Assembly: GCF_947072515.1 (NCBI RefSeq)
Contig: NZ_CAMTIG010000002.1
Span: forward strand, 107,779-171,778
Length of the DNA stretch: 64,000 bases
Source of the DNA: an uncultured Clostridium sp.
Lineage (GTDB): Bacteria > Bacillota > Clostridia > Clostridiales > Clostridiaceae
Reading direction: 5' to 3'
This document shows positions 16,126 to 25,589 of this stretch, piece after piece; positions within the stretch are counted from its first letter, which is position 1; each line of letters opens with the position of its first letter. The position numbers and the translations under genes were made by a program. The notes beneath the pieces are model-generated. The model did no database searches. It worked only from the letters and a program-made list of their open reading frames with translations, and was not told where the DNA came from.

Positions 16126-17997
16126 ATGAGAAATGTATATATACAAAATAGAGATTATAGAGAAGCATTAGATGAATATTTAGAAAAATTAAGTATTGAA
16201 CCTAAAATTGAAAAAATACATATTAGAGAAGCATTAGGAAGAATTTCTGCAAAGGCTATCTTTGCAAAAATCTCATCGCCAAGCAACCATTTATCAGCAA
16301 TGGATGGAATAGCTATTTTAGCTAAAAATACAGAAGGGGCTAGTGAAATAAACCCTCTTAAATTATATGAAGGAAAAGATTTTGAATATGTAAATACAGG
16401 AAATCCAATAAAAGATAAATTTGATAGTGTAATTATGATTGAAGATGTTTTTGAGAAAGATGGTTATATAGAAATATTAAAACCTTCAAAGGCTTGGCAA
16501 CATATAAGACCTATAGGAGAAGATATAGTTAAAGGTGAGATGGTTATTCCATCAAACTATAAAATAAATTCTTTTGCTTTAGGATCTTTAGCAGCTTCAG
16601 GGAACTTTAATATAGAAGTTTATAAGAGACCTCTGATTTCAACTATAGTTACAGGAACAGAAATAGTGTCTTCACTAGAAGAAGCTGAATATGGAAATAT
16701 ATTAGATTCAAACAGCTATATGCTAAATGGATTAGTAGAAGAATATGGTGGAATATGGAAATATAATTCACCTGTTAAAGATGAATATGATTTATTAAAA
16801 GAAAAATTAAGAAAAGAAGTAAAAGAAAATGATATTGTTCTTATAAATGCAGGATCTTCAGCTGGGACACATGATTATACATCAAGTATTATAGCAGAAC
16901 TTGGAGAAGTTGTAGTTCATGGTGTTGCATTAAAGCCAGGAAAACCTACTATACTAGGAATAATAGATAACAAACCAGTTATAGGAATACCAGGATATCC
17001 TGTATCTGCATATGTAGCATTTAAAGAATTTTTAATACCTATTATAGCTAAATATTTTAATGGAGAAGAAAAAAATGAATTTAAATTAAAAGGAATTTTA
17101 ACTAAAAAGATTGCTTCATCCTTTAAACATAGAGAATTAGTACGTGTAAATGTGGGAATGGTAGATGGAAAGCTTATTGTATCTCCTATAAGTAGAGGAG
17201 CTGGAATTACAACAAGTCTGTTAAAAGCAGATGGAATAATTGAAATAAAGAGAGAAGCAGAAGGGTTGAATGAAGGAGAAGAAGTTAAAGTTTCTTTATT
17301 TAAACCTATAGAAGAAATAGAAAAGAATATTATATCAATAGGAAGCCATGATATTTTAATGGATATATTAAGAGATTATATAAACCTTACATCTTCACAT
17401 GTAGGAAGTATGGGAGGAATTATGGCTATTAAAAAAGGTGAGTGTCATCTTGCACCAATTCATCTATTAGATAGTGGAACAGGTGAATATAATATATCTT
17501 ATGTAAAGAAGTATTTTAAAGAACCTATGATTTTAATTAAAGGTGTAAATAGAGTACAAGGATTTATAGTTAAAAAAGGAAATCCAAAGAATATAAAATC
17601 CATAAAAGATTTAGTACGAGAAGATGTAACTTTTGTAAATAGACAAAGAGGTGCAGGAACTAGATTATTACTAGATTATTTATTAAAGAAAAATGATTTA
17701 AATAAAGAGGATATAAAAGGCTATGATAGAGAGATGTTAACACATATGTCAGTAGCAGCAGAAGTTAAATCATCTAAAATAGATGTAGGTCTTGGAGTAT
17801 ACTCAGCAGCACATGAAATGGATTTAGACTTTATAGAAGTAGCTAATGAAGAATATGATTTCTTAATAAAAGCATCTTCACTTGAATTTTTAAAACCATT
17901 TATAGAAGCTATAAAAAGTAAAGAATTTAAAGGGAAATTAGAAGCATTAGGGGGATATACATTAGAAAACACAGGAAAATTAATTTATATAAATTAA
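16126..17997 (+). CDS. MoeA-like protein fused to a substrate-binding-like domain
   Basis: About 623 residues. ATG 16126 has an AGAGGAAG site; an in-frame TTG at 16102 overlapping moeA is less likely. Residues about 1-400 are a second MoeA module (SAMDGIAIL, IVTGTEIV, NAGSSAGTHDYTSS, LKPGKPTILGI, GIPGYPVSAYV). Residues about 410-623 resemble the ModA/PBP-like domain that also occurs fused to molybdenum regulators: GSHDILMDILRDYI, SSHVGSMGGIMAI, FVNRQRGAGTRLLLDYLL and VGLGVYSAAHEMDLDFI. With no signal peptide this domain is cytosolic and may bind molybdate, tungstate or a cofactor intermediate. Such fusions are known in clostridia and archaea; the division of labour with MoeA is inferred. Confidence 0.9.
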   Translation: MRNVYIQNRDYREALDEYLEKLSIEPKIEKIHIREALGRISAKAIFAKISSPSNHLSAMDGIAILAKNTEGASEINPLKLYEGKDFEYVNTGNPIKDKFDSVIMIEDVFEKDGYIEILKPSKAWQHIRPIGEDIVKGEMVIPSNYKINSFALGSLAASGNFNIEVYKRPLISTIVTGTEIVSSLEEAEYGNILDSNSYMLNGLVEEYGGIWKYNSPVKDEYDLLKEKLRKEVKENDIVLINAGSSAGTHDYTSSIIAELGEVVVHGVALKPGKPTILGIIDNKPVIGIPGYPVSAYVAFKEFLIPIIAKYFNGEEKNEFKLKGILTKKIASSFKHRELVRVNVGMVDGKLIVSPISRGAGITTSLLKADGIIEIKREAEGLNEGEEVKVSLFKPIEEIEKNIISIGSHDILMDILRDYINLTSSHVGSMGGIMAIKKGECHLAPIHLLDSGTGEYNISYVKKYFKEPMILIKGVNRVQGFIVKKGNPKNIKSIKDLVREDVTFVNRQRGAGTRLLLDYLLKKNDLNKEDIKGYDREMLTHMSVAAEVKSSKIDVGLGVYSAAHEMDLDFIEVANEEYDFLIKASSLEFLKPFIEAIKSKEFKGKLEALGGYTLENTGKLIYIN

Positions 17998-18021
17998 GAG
18001 CTTTTTTAATGGTGAATAAAT

Positions 18022-18417
18022 ATGAAAATAGAAGAAATATGGATTAAGACAGATGAAGGGCGAGTACGCCTAGAGGAATGTATGTTAATAAAGGGCTTTG
18101 GGATAGAAGGAGATAGAAAAGGAGGAACACCTCTAAAAGAAGTGGTTCTTTATATTAACGATAAAAGCAATCTTGAAATTGAAGGACTTTGCCATAAGAA
18201 ATTTAAAGCAAATATAGTTATAAGAAAAGATAATAATGAGAGCTTTAAAGTAAATGATGTAATAAGATTTGGTGAAGGAAAGATTCAAATAAATAAAATA
18301 GGAAAAAGATGCTATGAGGAATGTAAGATAGTAAGAGAAAATAAAAAATGTTACTTAAAAGATAGTGTTTTATTTGGATCAGTGATAGAATCAGGAAAAT
18401 GTAAGATAGATAAATAA
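18022..18417 (+). CDS. MOSC domain protein
   Basis: 131 residues matching a stand-alone MOSC (Mo cofactor sulfurase C-terminal) domain: GFGIEGDRKGG near the N-terminus, KFKANIVIRKDN, and GEGKIQINKIGKRCYEECKI with conserved cysteine. MOSC domains bind sulfurated molybdenum cofactor and hand it to enzymes. Position at the end of the fdh-moeA cluster, 24 bp after the MoeA fusion, supports a role in maturing the formate dehydrogenase cofactor. Weak GGTGA ribosome site. Confidence 0.85.
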   Translation: MKIEEIWIKTDEGRVRLEECMLIKGFGIEGDRKGGTPLKEVVLYINDKSNLEIEGLCHKKFKANIVIRKDNNESFKVNDVIRFGEGKIQINKIGKRCYEECKIVRENKKCYLKDSVLFGSVIESGKCKIDK

Positions 18418-18448
18418 ATTTTCATATAAGAAGAAAGTAGGATTAAAA

Positions 18449-19312
18449 ATGAACAGGGATAAACTTAAGGGGATAGGGTTAATAGTGTTAACAGCTATAT
18501 TATTATCAGTAATGGGGGTATTTATAAAACTTGCAGGACATGTTCCAACAGCAGAAAAGTTAGTATATAGGAATCTTTTAAGCATTATAATATCTTTTAT
18601 AATAATACTTAAAAGCAAGGGAACTTTTTTTGGTACAAAAGACAGTAGGAAAGCATTAATTATAAGAACTGTAGTAGGAACTATAGGAATACTCGCAAAT
18701 ATTTATGCTATTTCGCATATGTTATTGGCCAATGCGAGTATGTTATCAGAATTAAGTCCATTTTTTGTAATTATATTTTCATTTATGTTCTTAAAAGAAA
18801 ATATAAAGCCGATTCAAATAATAGCTTTAGTTTTAGCATTTATCGGAATGATATTTGTAATACATCCATCAGGAGATAAATTTCAGCTATTAGCAGCTTT
18901 AGGAGCTTTATTAAGTGCAGTGATGGCAGGGGCAGCATATACTACTATGAGATATTTAGGACCAATAGAAAAACCAGTTACAGTAGTATTTTTCTATACA
19001 TTTATATCATCATTACTATGTTTACCTTTTATGATACATGGATATGTTCCATTAACAATGAAGCAATTTATATATCTAATGTTATCAGGAGTAGCAGTTG
19101 CAGGAGCTGAATTTACAGTAGTATATGCCTATAAATTTGCAGCAGCAAAAGATATATCACTTTATACATATAGTGGAGTAATATTTTCAGCAATATTTGG
19201 ATTTTTGGTTTGGGGAAAATTACCTAAATTATATGATGTAATAGGATATGGAATAATAATTGTAGCAGCAGTAATATTATTTTTATATAATACTAGAGGT
19301 GAAAAGGCTTAA
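18449..19312 (+). CDS. EamA/DMT family transporter
   Basis: 287 residues, ten hydrophobic segments in two five-helix EamA repeats (start of repeat one at IGLIVLTAILLSVMGVFIKL, repeat two near LGALLSAVMAGAAYTTMRYL). Conserved features include ANASMLSELSPFFVIIFSFMFLKE at the end of repeat one. Drug/metabolite transporter family members export amino acids or metabolites; the substrate cannot be told. It lies 31 bp after the MOSC gene, so it may be the last gene of the fdh cluster, and a strong terminator follows. Confidence 0.88.
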   Translation: MNRDKLKGIGLIVLTAILLSVMGVFIKLAGHVPTAEKLVYRNLLSIIISFIIILKSKGTFFGTKDSRKALIIRTVVGTIGILANIYAISHMLLANASMLSELSPFFVIIFSFMFLKENIKPIQIIALVLAFIGMIFVIHPSGDKFQLLAALGALLSAVMAGAAYTTMRYLGPIEKPVTVVFFYTFISSLLCLPFMIHGYVPLTMKQFIYLMLSGVAVAGAEFTVVYAYKFAAAKDISLYTYSGVIFSAIFGFLVWGKLPKLYDVIGYGIIIVAAVILFLYNTRGEKA

Positions 19313-19352
19313 ATAAGAATAGATAATAGTTACATAAGATGATTATTATAGT

Positions 19353-19388
19353 AAAAAAGTAGATTTTAATAAATCTACTTTTTTTTAT
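19353..19388 (+). terminator. Terminator after the EamA gene
   Basis: Fourteen-bp stem including A- and T-runs (AGTAGATTT with AAATCTACT core), TAAT loop. Confidence 0.88.
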
Positions 19389-19506
19389 ATTCGTAAATGT
19401 TTTCTAAGAAAGAAAAAGAAGAATAAATTATGTGAAAAATTCAAAGTGTAAATAAAGTTAGATTGATAAAATGATAAAAATAATAGCTTTAAATTAGAAA
19501 AAAGAT

Positions 19507-19547
19507 TTGTGCAAATGTTTGCACAATGCAATGATAATGTTTACAAT
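19507..19547 (+). promoter_or_regulatory. Promoter with overlapping LacI/CcpA-type operator
   Basis: TTGTGCAAATGTTTGCACAA (19507-19526) has perfect 9-bp arms. Its right half contains the -35 TTGCAC (19519-19524), and TACAAT (19542-19547) follows after 17 bp. The core GCAAATGTTTGC differs from the cre/LacI-family core GCAAACGTTTGC at one base. A LacI-family repressor bound here would block the -35. Drives the sugar permease at 19603. Confidence 0.75.
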
Positions 19548-19602
19548 AGGGGTAGTAAAGATGAAGTAGATTAAATATGATTATTATTTTGGAGGGAAAA
19601 TT

Positions 19603-20955
19603 ATGGAGAATAGTAATGCAAAAAATAAATTACCCAATTTGCCATTAGGAATGATTTGGATGATAAGTTTTGGATTTTTAGGGGTTCAAATGGCATTTCA
19701 ATTGCAGAGTTCTAATATGGGACGTATATTTCAAACTTTAGGAGCAGATCCAACAAAACTTGGATTTTTCTTTATATTACCACCCCTAGCAGGATTAGTT
19801 GTACAACCTTTAATTGGATATTTTTCAGATAAAACTTGGATGCCTAAATTAGGAAGAAGAATACCATATTTAATAGTAGGTTCAGTAGTAGCAGTAATAG
19901 TTATGTGCTTATTACCTAACTCAGGGAGTTTTGGTTTTGGTTTTGGATCTGTTACAGCATTAATGTTTGGAGCAATAACTATATTGTTTATGGATTTATC
20001 ATCAAATGTCGCAATGCAACCATTTAAAATGATGGTAGGAGATATGGTTAATGAGGAGCAAAAAGGATTTGCATATTCTATTCAAAGTTTTTTATCAAAT
20101 AGTGGTGCAGTTTTAGCAAGTATCTTTCCATTTTTATTAACAATGCTTGGAGTTTCTAATATAGCACCAAAAGGTGTGGTACCACAATCAGTTGTTATTT
20201 CATTTTATATAGGAGCAGCAATATTAATTCTTTGTAGTCTATTTACTATAATAAAAGTAAAAGAGTATCCACCAGAAGCATATGCTAAATATCATGGATT
20301 AAAGATAACAAAAAGTACAGAAAAAAAAGGTGTATTTACTTTACTTAAAAAAGCTCCAAAAGTTTTTTGGACAATTACTTTAGTACAATTCTTCTGTTGG
20401 ATGGGATTCCAATATTTATGGACTTATGGAACAGGAGCAATTGCAGCAAATGTATGGCATACATCAGCAGCATATAGTTCAGGATACCAAGCTGCAGGAA
20501 ACTGGTTTGGCGTATTATCAGCAGTACAATCAATAAGTGCTGTAGTATGGTCATTAGTTTTATCAAGAATTTCTAATACTAGAAGAAAACAAGCGTATTC
20601 TTTAAGTTTAGTACTTGGTGGTTTAGGATTTGGATCTATGTTTTTTGTGCATAATAAATACGCATTAATAATTTCATTTATATTGATAGGTATAGCTTGG
20701 GCTAGTATGATGACTTTCCCATTTACAATATTAACAAATGCATTAACAGGAGATAATATGGGAATGTATTTAGGATTATTCAATGGTAGTATTTGTTTAC
20801 CTCAAATTGTAGCATCAGTTTTAAGCTTTGCGTTATTCCCAATATTAGGGGACTCAATGCCAGCTATGCTCTTAATATCAGGGGTATTACTTATTATTGG
20901 GGCTATAGTAGTACCAATAATAAAGGAGACATTTGCAAGTAAAGAGAATATTTAA
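19603..20955 (+). CDS. SLC45-like MFS sugar (maltose/sucrose-type) transporter
   Basis: 450 residues, 12 hydrophobic segments. The N-terminus LPLGMIWMISFGFLGVQMAF and the loops LGFFFILPPLAGLVVQPLIG, GYFSDKTW, GRRIPYLIVG match bacterial members of the SLC45/GPH sugar:cation symporter group, many of which take up maltose or sucrose. The inner helices carry FCWMGFQYLWTYGTG and NTRRKQAYSLSLVLGGLG. It is preceded by a LacI/CcpA-type operator over its promoter and by a GGAGGG site. Likely a secondary maltose or disaccharide importer co-regulated with the ABC and PTS systems at 29-44 kb; the exact sugar is inference. Confidence 0.85.
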   Translation: MENSNAKNKLPNLPLGMIWMISFGFLGVQMAFQLQSSNMGRIFQTLGADPTKLGFFFILPPLAGLVVQPLIGYFSDKTWMPKLGRRIPYLIVGSVVAVIVMCLLPNSGSFGFGFGSVTALMFGAITILFMDLSSNVAMQPFKMMVGDMVNEEQKGFAYSIQSFLSNSGAVLASIFPFLLTMLGVSNIAPKGVVPQSVVISFYIGAAILILCSLFTIIKVKEYPPEAYAKYHGLKITKSTEKKGVFTLLKKAPKVFWTITLVQFFCWMGFQYLWTYGTGAIAANVWHTSAAYSSGYQAAGNWFGVLSAVQSISAVVWSLVLSRISNTRRKQAYSLSLVLGGLGFGSMFFVHNKYALIISFILIGIAWASMMTFPFTILTNALTGDNMGMYLGLFNGSICLPQIVASVLSFALFPILGDSMPAMLLISGVLLIIGAIVVPIIKETFASKENI

Positions 20956-20960
20956 TATAA

Positions 20961-20998
20961 AAAAATTAGCCTTGTAAAAAGGGCTAATTTTTTTTATT
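20961..20998 (+). terminator. Terminator of the sugar permease gene
   Basis: AAAAATTAGCCTT paired with AAGGGCTAATTTTT, followed by a T-run. Confidence 0.85.
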
Positions 20999-21095
20999 TA
21001 TAAGAATAGAAGGAAAAAGACTATTAGAAAAGAAGAATTTAATATATAATTTTAATATGAACATAAACAAATGAAAAAATAGGAGGTAGAAAAGA

Positions 21096-21539
21096 ATGAA
21101 ATATTTTAGCGTAAGCAAAAGAACATTATTCTTTGTTGGGGGAATAGTTTGGATTATAGCTGCTATAAGAGTCTTTTTAATTGGTAAAGACAGTTTAATA
21201 GAAGCGAAAGATCCTAATTACATAATTAATCTTATAATTGGAGCAGCTACATTATTTGTATTCTTTGTTTTTATATTTAGTAAGCTTTCAGTAAAGCATG
21301 CAAAAAGAATAATAACAAGTGAATTACAGAGACGATGTCCATTTGCATTTTTTGATGTAAAAAGTTATGTAATTATGATTTTTATGATTTCTTTAAGTAT
21401 ATATTTAAAGAGTTTAAATATAATAAATTTAAACTATTTAGGAAGTTTTTACGTAGGGATAGCAGTTGCATTATTTTTAGGTGGAGTATTATATATAAAA
21501 AATGGAATTATATTTAATAAACTTGTTGAGAAATATTAA
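21096..21539 (+). CDS. Membrane protein of unknown function
   Basis: 147 residues with four hydrophobic segments (about 10-28, 45-62, 88-106, 113-133) and basic loops between them. TAGGAGG site before ATG 21096. No family recognised. It has its own terminator and so is probably expressed alone. Confidence 0.72.
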   Translation: MKYFSVSKRTLFFVGGIVWIIAAIRVFLIGKDSLIEAKDPNYIINLIIGAATLFVFFVFIFSKLSVKHAKRIITSELQRRCPFAFFDVKSYVIMIFMISLSIYLKSLNIINLNYLGSFYVGIAVALFLGGVLYIKNGIIFNKLVEKY

Positions 21540-21556
21540 AATATAAATTGGTTTTT

Positions 21557-21589
21557 ATCGCAAATTTAGAGAATTTGCGATTTTTTTTG
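21557..21589 (+). terminator. Terminator after the 21096 gene
   Basis: ATCGCAAATT (21557-21566) pairs with AATTTGCGAT (21572-21581), then eight T. Confidence 0.88.
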
Positions 21590-21672
21590 ATTAAACTAAG
21601 AAGCATAATTTTAAATTTAAATGAGATGAAAGAAGAGTCTTTAAAAAGAAGAAATATGGGCAATTAATAAAA

Positions 21673-21701
21673 TTGACTAACCGTTTTTAAAATGATACTA
21701 T
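21673..21701 (+). promoter_or_regulatory. Promoter of the glycosyltransferase pair
   Basis: TTGACT (21673-21678), 17-bp spacer, TACTAT (21696-21701), about 45 bp before the chosen start codon. Confidence 0.6.
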
Positions 21702-21745
21702 TTTTAATGGAAACATATAAAATAAACCTTGATTGGGGGGCTAGT

Positions 21746-22690
21746 ATGAGTAAAAAAATATACATTGTAGTACCGTGCTACAATGAACAAGAAGTTTTAC
21801 ATGAAACATACAAACAACTAAAAGAAAAAATGAATGACTTAATAGAAAAAAATACTATAACTTCTGATAGTAGAGTAATGTTTGTAGATGACGGAAGTAA
21901 AGATAGAACATGGGAGATAATAGAGGAATTAAATAAGGAAGATAACATGTTTGGTGGAATTAAGTTATCAAGAAATAGAGGTCATCAAAATGCATTATTA
22001 GCTGGATTAATGACATGCAAGGATGAGTGTGACGCTATAATTTCTATGGATGCAGATTTACAAGATGATATTGGTGTAGTTGATCAATTTATAGATAAGT
22101 TTGCAAATGAAGAATGTGAGATTGTTTACGGTGTAAGAAGTAGCCGTGAAAAAGATACTTTCTTTAAAAGAGAAACAGCATTATTTTTCTATAGATTAAT
22201 GGATAAATTAGGTGTTGATGTAGTATATAATCATGCCGATTATCGTTTAATGAGTAGTAGAGCATTAAATGCGTTAGCGTCATATAAAGAAGTAAATTTA
22301 TTCTTAAGAGGAATGGTTCCGTTAATAGGATATAAATCAGATGTTGTAAAATATGAAAGAAATGAGCGTTTTGCTGGAGAATCAAAATATCCATTAAAGA
22401 AAATGCTTGCATTTGCATTTGAAGGAATTACGTCATTAAGTGTAAAGCCAATAAGAATGGTAACATCATTAGGTGTAATAGTATTTTTAGCAAGTTTGAT
22501 ATATATAATATATGCACTAATAAGATGGGGAATTGGAGAAACTGTAACAGGATGGACAACAATAATAGCATCAATATGGGCATTAGGTGGAATACAAATT
22601 CTTTGTATAGGAATAATAGGAGAATATGTAGGTAAAACATATTTAGAAGTAAAAGAGAGACCGAAATTTATTGTAGACAAGAAATTATAA
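21746..22690 (+). CDS. Family 2 glycosyltransferase (GtrB/DPM1-like, membrane-bound)
   Basis: 314 residues from ATG 21746, which has GGGGGG five bases upstream; an in-frame ATG at 21692 lies by the promoter and is unlikely. The GT-A domain has IVVPCYNEQEVL, FVDDGSKDRTWEII, LSRNRGHQNALLAGL, the metal-binding SMDADLQDDI, and DYRLMSSRALNAL. Two C-terminal membrane helices (about 225-247 and 265-288) match bactoprenol-linked glucosyl/mannosyl transferases. It probably moves a sugar from a nucleotide donor to undecaprenyl phosphate on the cytosolic face. The next gene, a multispanning transferase, may use that lipid-linked sugar. Confidence 0.9.
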   Translation: MSKKIYIVVPCYNEQEVLHETYKQLKEKMNDLIEKNTITSDSRVMFVDDGSKDRTWEIIEELNKEDNMFGGIKLSRNRGHQNALLAGLMTCKDECDAIISMDADLQDDIGVVDQFIDKFANEECEIVYGVRSSREKDTFFKRETALFFYRLMDKLGVDVVYNHADYRLMSSRALNALASYKEVNLFLRGMVPLIGYKSDVVKYERNERFAGESKYPLKKMLAFAFEGITSLSVKPIRMVTSLGVIVFLASLIYIIYALIRWGIGETVTGWTTIIASIWALGGIQILCIGIIGEYVGKTYLEVKERPKFIVDKKL

Positions 22691-22724
22691 TTTGATTTTT
22701 TTACAAAGGAAAAGAGGAAGAATT

Positions 22725-23909
22725 TTGAAAAAAATAGATAAAGTTATTTATTCTTTATTTGATAAATATTTTTCATACATACTTATGATATTTATGCTAA
22801 TTTTTTCTTTTGGAATAACATACGTATTTATGAACAATGTTGCTGGAGATTACACAGAGTTTTTAAAACCTTGGGTAAACTACATAGCAGGACATGGTGG
22901 CATAAAGGCATTAGCTAATATACCAGCAAACTATAATGTACCTTATCTGTATATATTAACATTTATAGCAAAATGGCCATCACATTCATTAGAACTAATA
23001 AAAATAGCTTCAATAATATTTGATTATATTTTGGCATTTGGTGTGGCTTTAGTAGTAGGTGAAATAGCTAAGGATAGTATAAAAAAGAGAAAATTACAAG
23101 TTATATCATTTTTTATGATTTTATTTATTCCAACTGTAATATTAAATGGGGCTGCATGGGCACAATGTGATGCAATTTATTCAGCATTTTGTATTTATTC
23201 AATTTACTTTATGATAAGTAAAAAACCTACAGTTTCACTTATAATTTTTGGAATAGCATTTGCATTTAAATTACAAACAGTATTCTTATTACCAGTATTA
23301 ATTATTTTGTATTTCAGCAATAGAAAGTTTTCCATATTGAATTTCTTATGGATACCAATAATAAATATAATATTATATTTACCAGCTTGGATCATAGGTA
23401 GACCATTTAAAGAAATAATAACAGTTTATTTTGGACAAAGTGCCTTATATAAAGCATTATCTTTAAATATTCCCAATATATATTCAATGTTTTATACTGG
23501 GGATAATTCAATGATACGAAAGGCTGGAATGATATTTACTGTTGTGTTATTTGCAACATTATTTTATGTTGTAATTGAAAGTAAGAAAGAAATTGATGGA
23601 AAAGGTGTAATTATGTTATCACTTTTATCCGTATTAATAGCTACTTACTTTTTACCAGGAATGCATGAAAGATATACATATTTAGCGGATATACTAAGTG
23701 TAGTATATTTTATGATTCGAAGAGATAGATTTTATATACCAATTGTAATATTATTTAATTCATTTATGACCTATATAAGCTATTTATGGGGGTATGATGT
23801 AATTAAGTATCAATATTTAGCGGTGGCACAGTTAGTAGTATTTTTGATTGTTGCTAGAGATTTTTATAAATATTTAAAAAATAATAAAAAAGAAATGGAA
23901 GTTGTGTAA
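22725..23909 (+). CDS. Multispanning membrane glycosyltransferase (GT-C fold)
   Basis: 394 residues from TTG 22725, which has GAGG seven bases upstream; a TTG at 22692 lies against the previous stop codon and lacks a site. About ten hydrophobic segments. After the first helix comes a large extracytoplasmic loop (GDYTEFLKPWVNYI and AGHGGIKALANIPANYNVPY) with an acidic residue in the first loop as in GT-C enzymes, and later PTVILNGAAWAQCDAIYSAF and LPGMHERYTYLADI, typical of GT39/GT87-like mannosyltransferases. Works with the upstream GT2 in a lipid-carrier pathway for cell-surface glycosylation; the acceptor is unknown. The end hairpin overlaps the stop codon. Confidence 0.85.
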   Translation: MKKIDKVIYSLFDKYFSYILMIFMLIFSFGITYVFMNNVAGDYTEFLKPWVNYIAGHGGIKALANIPANYNVPYLYILTFIAKWPSHSLELIKIASIIFDYILAFGVALVVGEIAKDSIKKRKLQVISFFMILFIPTVILNGAAWAQCDAIYSAFCIYSIYFMISKKPTVSLIIFGIAFAFKLQTVFLLPVLIILYFSNRKFSILNFLWIPIINIILYLPAWIIGRPFKEIITVYFGQSALYKALSLNIPNIYSMFYTGDNSMIRKAGMIFTVVLFATLFYVVIESKKEIDGKGVIMLSLLSVLIATYFLPGMHERYTYLADILSVVYFMIRRDRFYIPIVILFNSFMTYISYLWGYDVIKYQYLAVAQLVVFLIVARDFYKYLKNNKKEMEVV

Positions 23910-23927
23910 AAGCAACTTCTTTTTTTA
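23898..23927 (+). terminator. Terminator overlapping the stop codon of the GT-C gene
   Basis: GAAGTTG (23898-23904) pairs with CAACTTC (23913-23919); the loop holds the TAA stop, and a T-run follows. Confidence 0.8.
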
Positions 23928-24008
23928 TTGTATATAAATAAAAACAATCAGTAGTTTAAAAATAATCTTTAATTAAATTAAAAAAAATAATAAAAAAAAG
24001 GAAAAAAC

Positions 24009-24037
24009 TAGACAAATTAGTCTAAAATATGTATTAT
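24009..24037 (+). promoter_or_regulatory. Promoter of the 24076 gene
   Basis: TAGACA (24009-24014), 17 bp, TATTAT (24032-24037). TAGAC-N6-GTCTA around the -35 is a short dyad that could be an operator. Confidence 0.45.
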
Positions 24038-24075
24038 GTAAATAAATAGTGAACAAAAGAAGGCGGGGATTGAGT

Positions 24076-24498
24076 ATGAAAAATTTATTAAAGATAAAAG
24101 TAGATGAATTTAATGCAAAAATGTTTATGAGAGATATATTAAATTATTGCAGAAAAGAACTTACGGCAAAAGATATATTATGGTGGATTGAAGGAAAAAA
24201 TGAAAAAGATATATTAAAATTTAATCCAAAGGGATGTTTAGAAGAGCAATTTTTCAACTATATAAAACAGGCAGGAAATAAATTAAATATTCCATTCTTT
24301 ATTCATGGGAATGTAAAAACTGGTGAAATGGTAAACATGAATGGTGAATATATGTATGTAAATATGGAGTGTGGAGAAGAATTAAACACAGTTGGAATTG
24401 AGATTGAAAATATGGGAGGCAGTTTTTTAATTAGTACAATTGCTGAAGATGGAGCAAAAAATATAGATTATATAAAAAGTAAATATAGAGTAGCATAA
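24076..24498 (+). CDS. Hypothetical protein
   Basis: 140 residues from ATG 24076 with AGGCGGGG seven bases upstream; a GTG at 24049 in frame would place the start before that site. Soluble, no signal peptide, mixed alpha/beta composition (FMRDILNYCRKELTAKDILW, then FIHGNVKTGEMVNMNGEYMY). No family recognised. Monocistronic, with a terminator about 100 bp downstream. Confidence 0.65.
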   Translation: MKNLLKIKVDEFNAKMFMRDILNYCRKELTAKDILWWIEGKNEKDILKFNPKGCLEEQFFNYIKQAGNKLNIPFFIHGNVKTGEMVNMNGEYMYVNMECGEELNTVGIEIENMGGSFLISTIAEDGAKNIDYIKSKYRVA

Positions 24499-24599
24499 AA
24501 AATTTTAAAAATAGATTTTATAGAAAAGATAAATTGGGAAAATATAAAAGGGTATTGAGATGGAGAATATTAAATGTAAACTTAACTTAATCTAAAAAG

Positions 24600-24628
24600 A
24601 TAGAGGCTTAAAGGTCTCTATTTTTTTA
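24600..24628 (+). terminator. Terminator downstream of the 24076 gene
   Basis: ATAGAGGC (24600-24607) pairs with GTCTCTAT plus one G (24614-24621, one G-U), then a T-run. Confidence 0.7.
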
Positions 24629-24783
24629 CTTTAAGAAAAAAAGTAGAAGAAAATGGTTTAATTTATTAATATTAATTAAATAAAAAATAAATTTTACATT
24701 TTGCATTTTAAATTTTCAATTTAAATACATATATTGTTGATAGAATATGGAATAATAAAAATAAAAACTAAGGAGAAATAAAT

Positions 24784-25503
24784 ATGAGTAGATTAGAAGT
24801 TATAGAATTAAAATATGAAATGAATGGAAATGAATTTCCTGTAAACCTTGCAGTTGTAGAAGATGAAAATGAAATGGTATTAGTAGATTGTGGATTACCA
24901 AATTCTTTTGAATTAATAAAAGAAAAGATGGCAGAAAAAAATCTAGATATAAATAAACTTACCAAAGTAATAATAACGCATCAAGACCAAGATCATATGG
25001 GATCTTTAAAAGAAATAAAGGATAATGTAAAAGGTGTTCAAGTATTAGCATCTGAAGAAGAAAGTAAATACATAAGTGGTAAAGAAGAATTTTTAAGAAT
25101 TCAAAATATAAATAAAGCAATCAACAATGTTGATGAAGAAACAAAAAAGACTATGGAAGCTTTTAAAGCTAGAGTTAGCTCTGTTCAAACAGTAGAAGTT
25201 GATAGAATAGTTAAAGATGGGGATATATTAGATATAGCTGGAGGAATTGAAATAATAGAAACTCCAGGACATTTACCAGGACACATTTCAGTATTAATAA
25301 AGAAAGAAAAAGCATTAGTAACAGGAGATGCACTAGTTGTTGAGAATGGTGTATTATTAGCTTCAAATCCACAGTATACTCTTGATATGGAAATGGCTAA
25401 AAAATCAATTAAGAAATTATTAAATTATGATATAGAAACACTTATATGTTATCATGGTGGAATTTTTAGTGATAATGTAAAAGAAAAGATAAGAGAATTT
25501 TAA
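24784..25503 (+). CDS. Metallo-beta-lactamase-fold hydrolase
   Basis: 239 residues with the MBL fold. Metal motif ITHQDQDHMGSL shows the HxDxDH variant, in which the usual second histidine is aspartate. Other ligands follow: TPGHLPGHIS, TGDALVV and the terminal CYHGG. Cytosolic. The HxDxDH variant occurs in several clades including some lactonases and Firmicutes MBL proteins, so the substrate is not assigned. AAGGAG site precedes ATG 24784. Single gene. Confidence 0.9.
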   Translation: MSRLEVIELKYEMNGNEFPVNLAVVEDENEMVLVDCGLPNSFELIKEKMAEKNLDINKLTKVIITHQDQDHMGSLKEIKDNVKGVQVLASEEESKYISGKEEFLRIQNINKAINNVDEETKKTMEAFKARVSSVQTVEVDRIVKDGDILDIAGGIEIIETPGHLPGHISVLIKKEKALVTGDALVVENGVLLASNPQYTLDMEMAKKSIKKLLNYDIETLICYHGGIFSDNVKEKIREF

Positions 25504-25589
25504 TAAAAAATAATAAATTTATATTAAGTAGAACATCCTAAAACTTTTTTTCATATAAATAAAGAAAATGAATTTTCATGGAGAAAGAT

